From: Struthidea cinerea
Lineage: Eukaryota; Chordata; Aves; Passeriformes; Corcoracidae
DNA: 64,000 nucleotides
Direction: 5' to 3'
NCBI GenBank assembly: GCA_013397865.1
Contig: VZTI01000922.1
Span: forward strand, 805,396 to 869,395
Shown: piece by piece, positions 63,569 to 64,000 of the stretch
Layout: each line of letters begins with the position of its first letter
Position numbering within the stretch: position 1 is the first letter of the stretch
Program-made: the position numbers and the translations under genes
Notes under the pieces: generated by a model
The model's input: the letters and a program-made list of their open reading frames with translations, nothing else
What the model was told of the DNA's origin: nothing
The model's database searches: none

Positions 63569-64000
63569 TGTCTTGGTTTAAAAGACAGGTGTCTGTGAAG
63601 AAAGGCAGGAGCCTCCCCTGAAATGGAAAATGCAACCCCCTTCCCTCCGAATTATTGCAATTTCCGAATTAAGGGACTTCCAGGCAAAGATATGAGGGGT
63701 AGGAACAACAGTTCTCCACCAATATATATATATGTATAACAAGACAAAAGAACAACAACAACTGTGGCAGCAACAGCAAGCAGAACCACAAACCCGGTGC
63801 CGGCCTCTCTCGGTGTCGGGCCCTTTCCCCGTGGGTGCAGTTCCGCTCACAGCCGGCAGGGGCGCTGGCGGCTCCCGGTGAGCGGGGCGGGTGCGATGGT
63901 CCCCCCGCGGCTGCAGGGGGCGCTCCGGAGCGGGCTCGGGGAGCAGGCGGTGATGGCGGCTCGGCCGAGCCGGGAAGGGATGGAACAAAGGCTGCACAAA
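63569..64000 (-). mobile_element. ERVL-like LTR end, runs off the window
   Basis: The left boundary is TGTCTTGGTTTAAAAGACAG at 63569; on the minus strand this is the 3' end of an LTR finishing ACCAAGACA. It continues with a block containing GGAGCCTCCCCTGAAATGG (63610) and GGGACTTCCAGGCAAAGATA (63674), which I recall as typical of a widespread passerine ERVL-like LTR. Further right are an (AT)n run (63721-63738), a CAACAACAA stretch and a CpG-rich segment of about 70% GC (63785-63985). The expected polyadenylation word seems lost to the AT run. The 139-codon minus-strand frame crossing this segment is not called a gene. Alternative: the CpG-rich part is a host promoter island next to an LTR end. 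Confidence 0.65.

Noticed and set aside
63578..63997. 139-codon minus-strand frame at the right edge
   Set aside because: It crosses a CpG-rich LTR-like segment, then the (AT)n run and the LTR end; open because of composition.
1..64000. Search for CRISPR arrays, operons and ribosome binding sites
   Set aside because: No regularly spaced repeats were seen, and the genome is eukaryotic, so these categories do not apply.

Overview
The window looks like avian nuclear DNA, most likely a songbird. The evidence is nine fragments of CR1 LINEs, several ending in the typical 3' tail of ATTCTATG-type repeats, plus four avian-type endogenous retroviral LTRs and otherwise AT-rich single-copy DNA. One LTR at the right edge starts with a terminus I associate from memory with passerine ERVL-like elements. 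The species call is an inference, because there is no protein-coding gene to anchor it.

I find no convincing protein-coding gene, rRNA, tRNA or CRISPR array. Most longer reading frames lie in CR1, LTR or poly(A) sequence. The longest frame outside known repeats, 176 codons on the minus strand at 52756-53286, is unrecognised. The window reads as a gene desert or the inside of a very large intron.

Layout, left to right. 1-2759: unique AT-rich DNA. 2760-3408: a 46-bp near-perfect palindrome, a TG microsatellite and a CR1 3' end (+). 3708-4193: an ERV LTR (-). 6653-7591: a CR1 with recognisable reverse transcriptase (RT) sequence (+). 7592-27837: mostly unique, with a perfect 21-bp stem hairpin near 13.2 kb, a palindrome and hairpin pair near 21.46 kb, a possible tRNA-derived SINE relic at 24.65 kb and a poly(A) tract of about 110 bp at 25.1 kb. 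27838-27960: a short CR1 end (+). 35618-36455, 39452-40500 and 44055-44760: three CR1 copies (-). 45600-46397: a solo LTR with a probable 6-bp target duplication. 49858-50085: a LINE RT relic (-). 52266-52337: a CR1 tail (+). 58990-61612: a CR1 (+) interrupted by a minus-strand LTR. 63569-64000: an LTR (-) that runs off the window.

The most distinctive structural signal is a set of four single-N positions (45966, 59556, 59848, 60402). Each is bracketed by a direct repeat of 30 to 273 bp and each lies inside a transposable element. This is the expected signature of overlapping contig ends that an assembler abutted without merging. The duplications should be treated as probable artefacts, inflating the window by roughly 0.7 kb. 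I found no evidence of a new multi-gene system.
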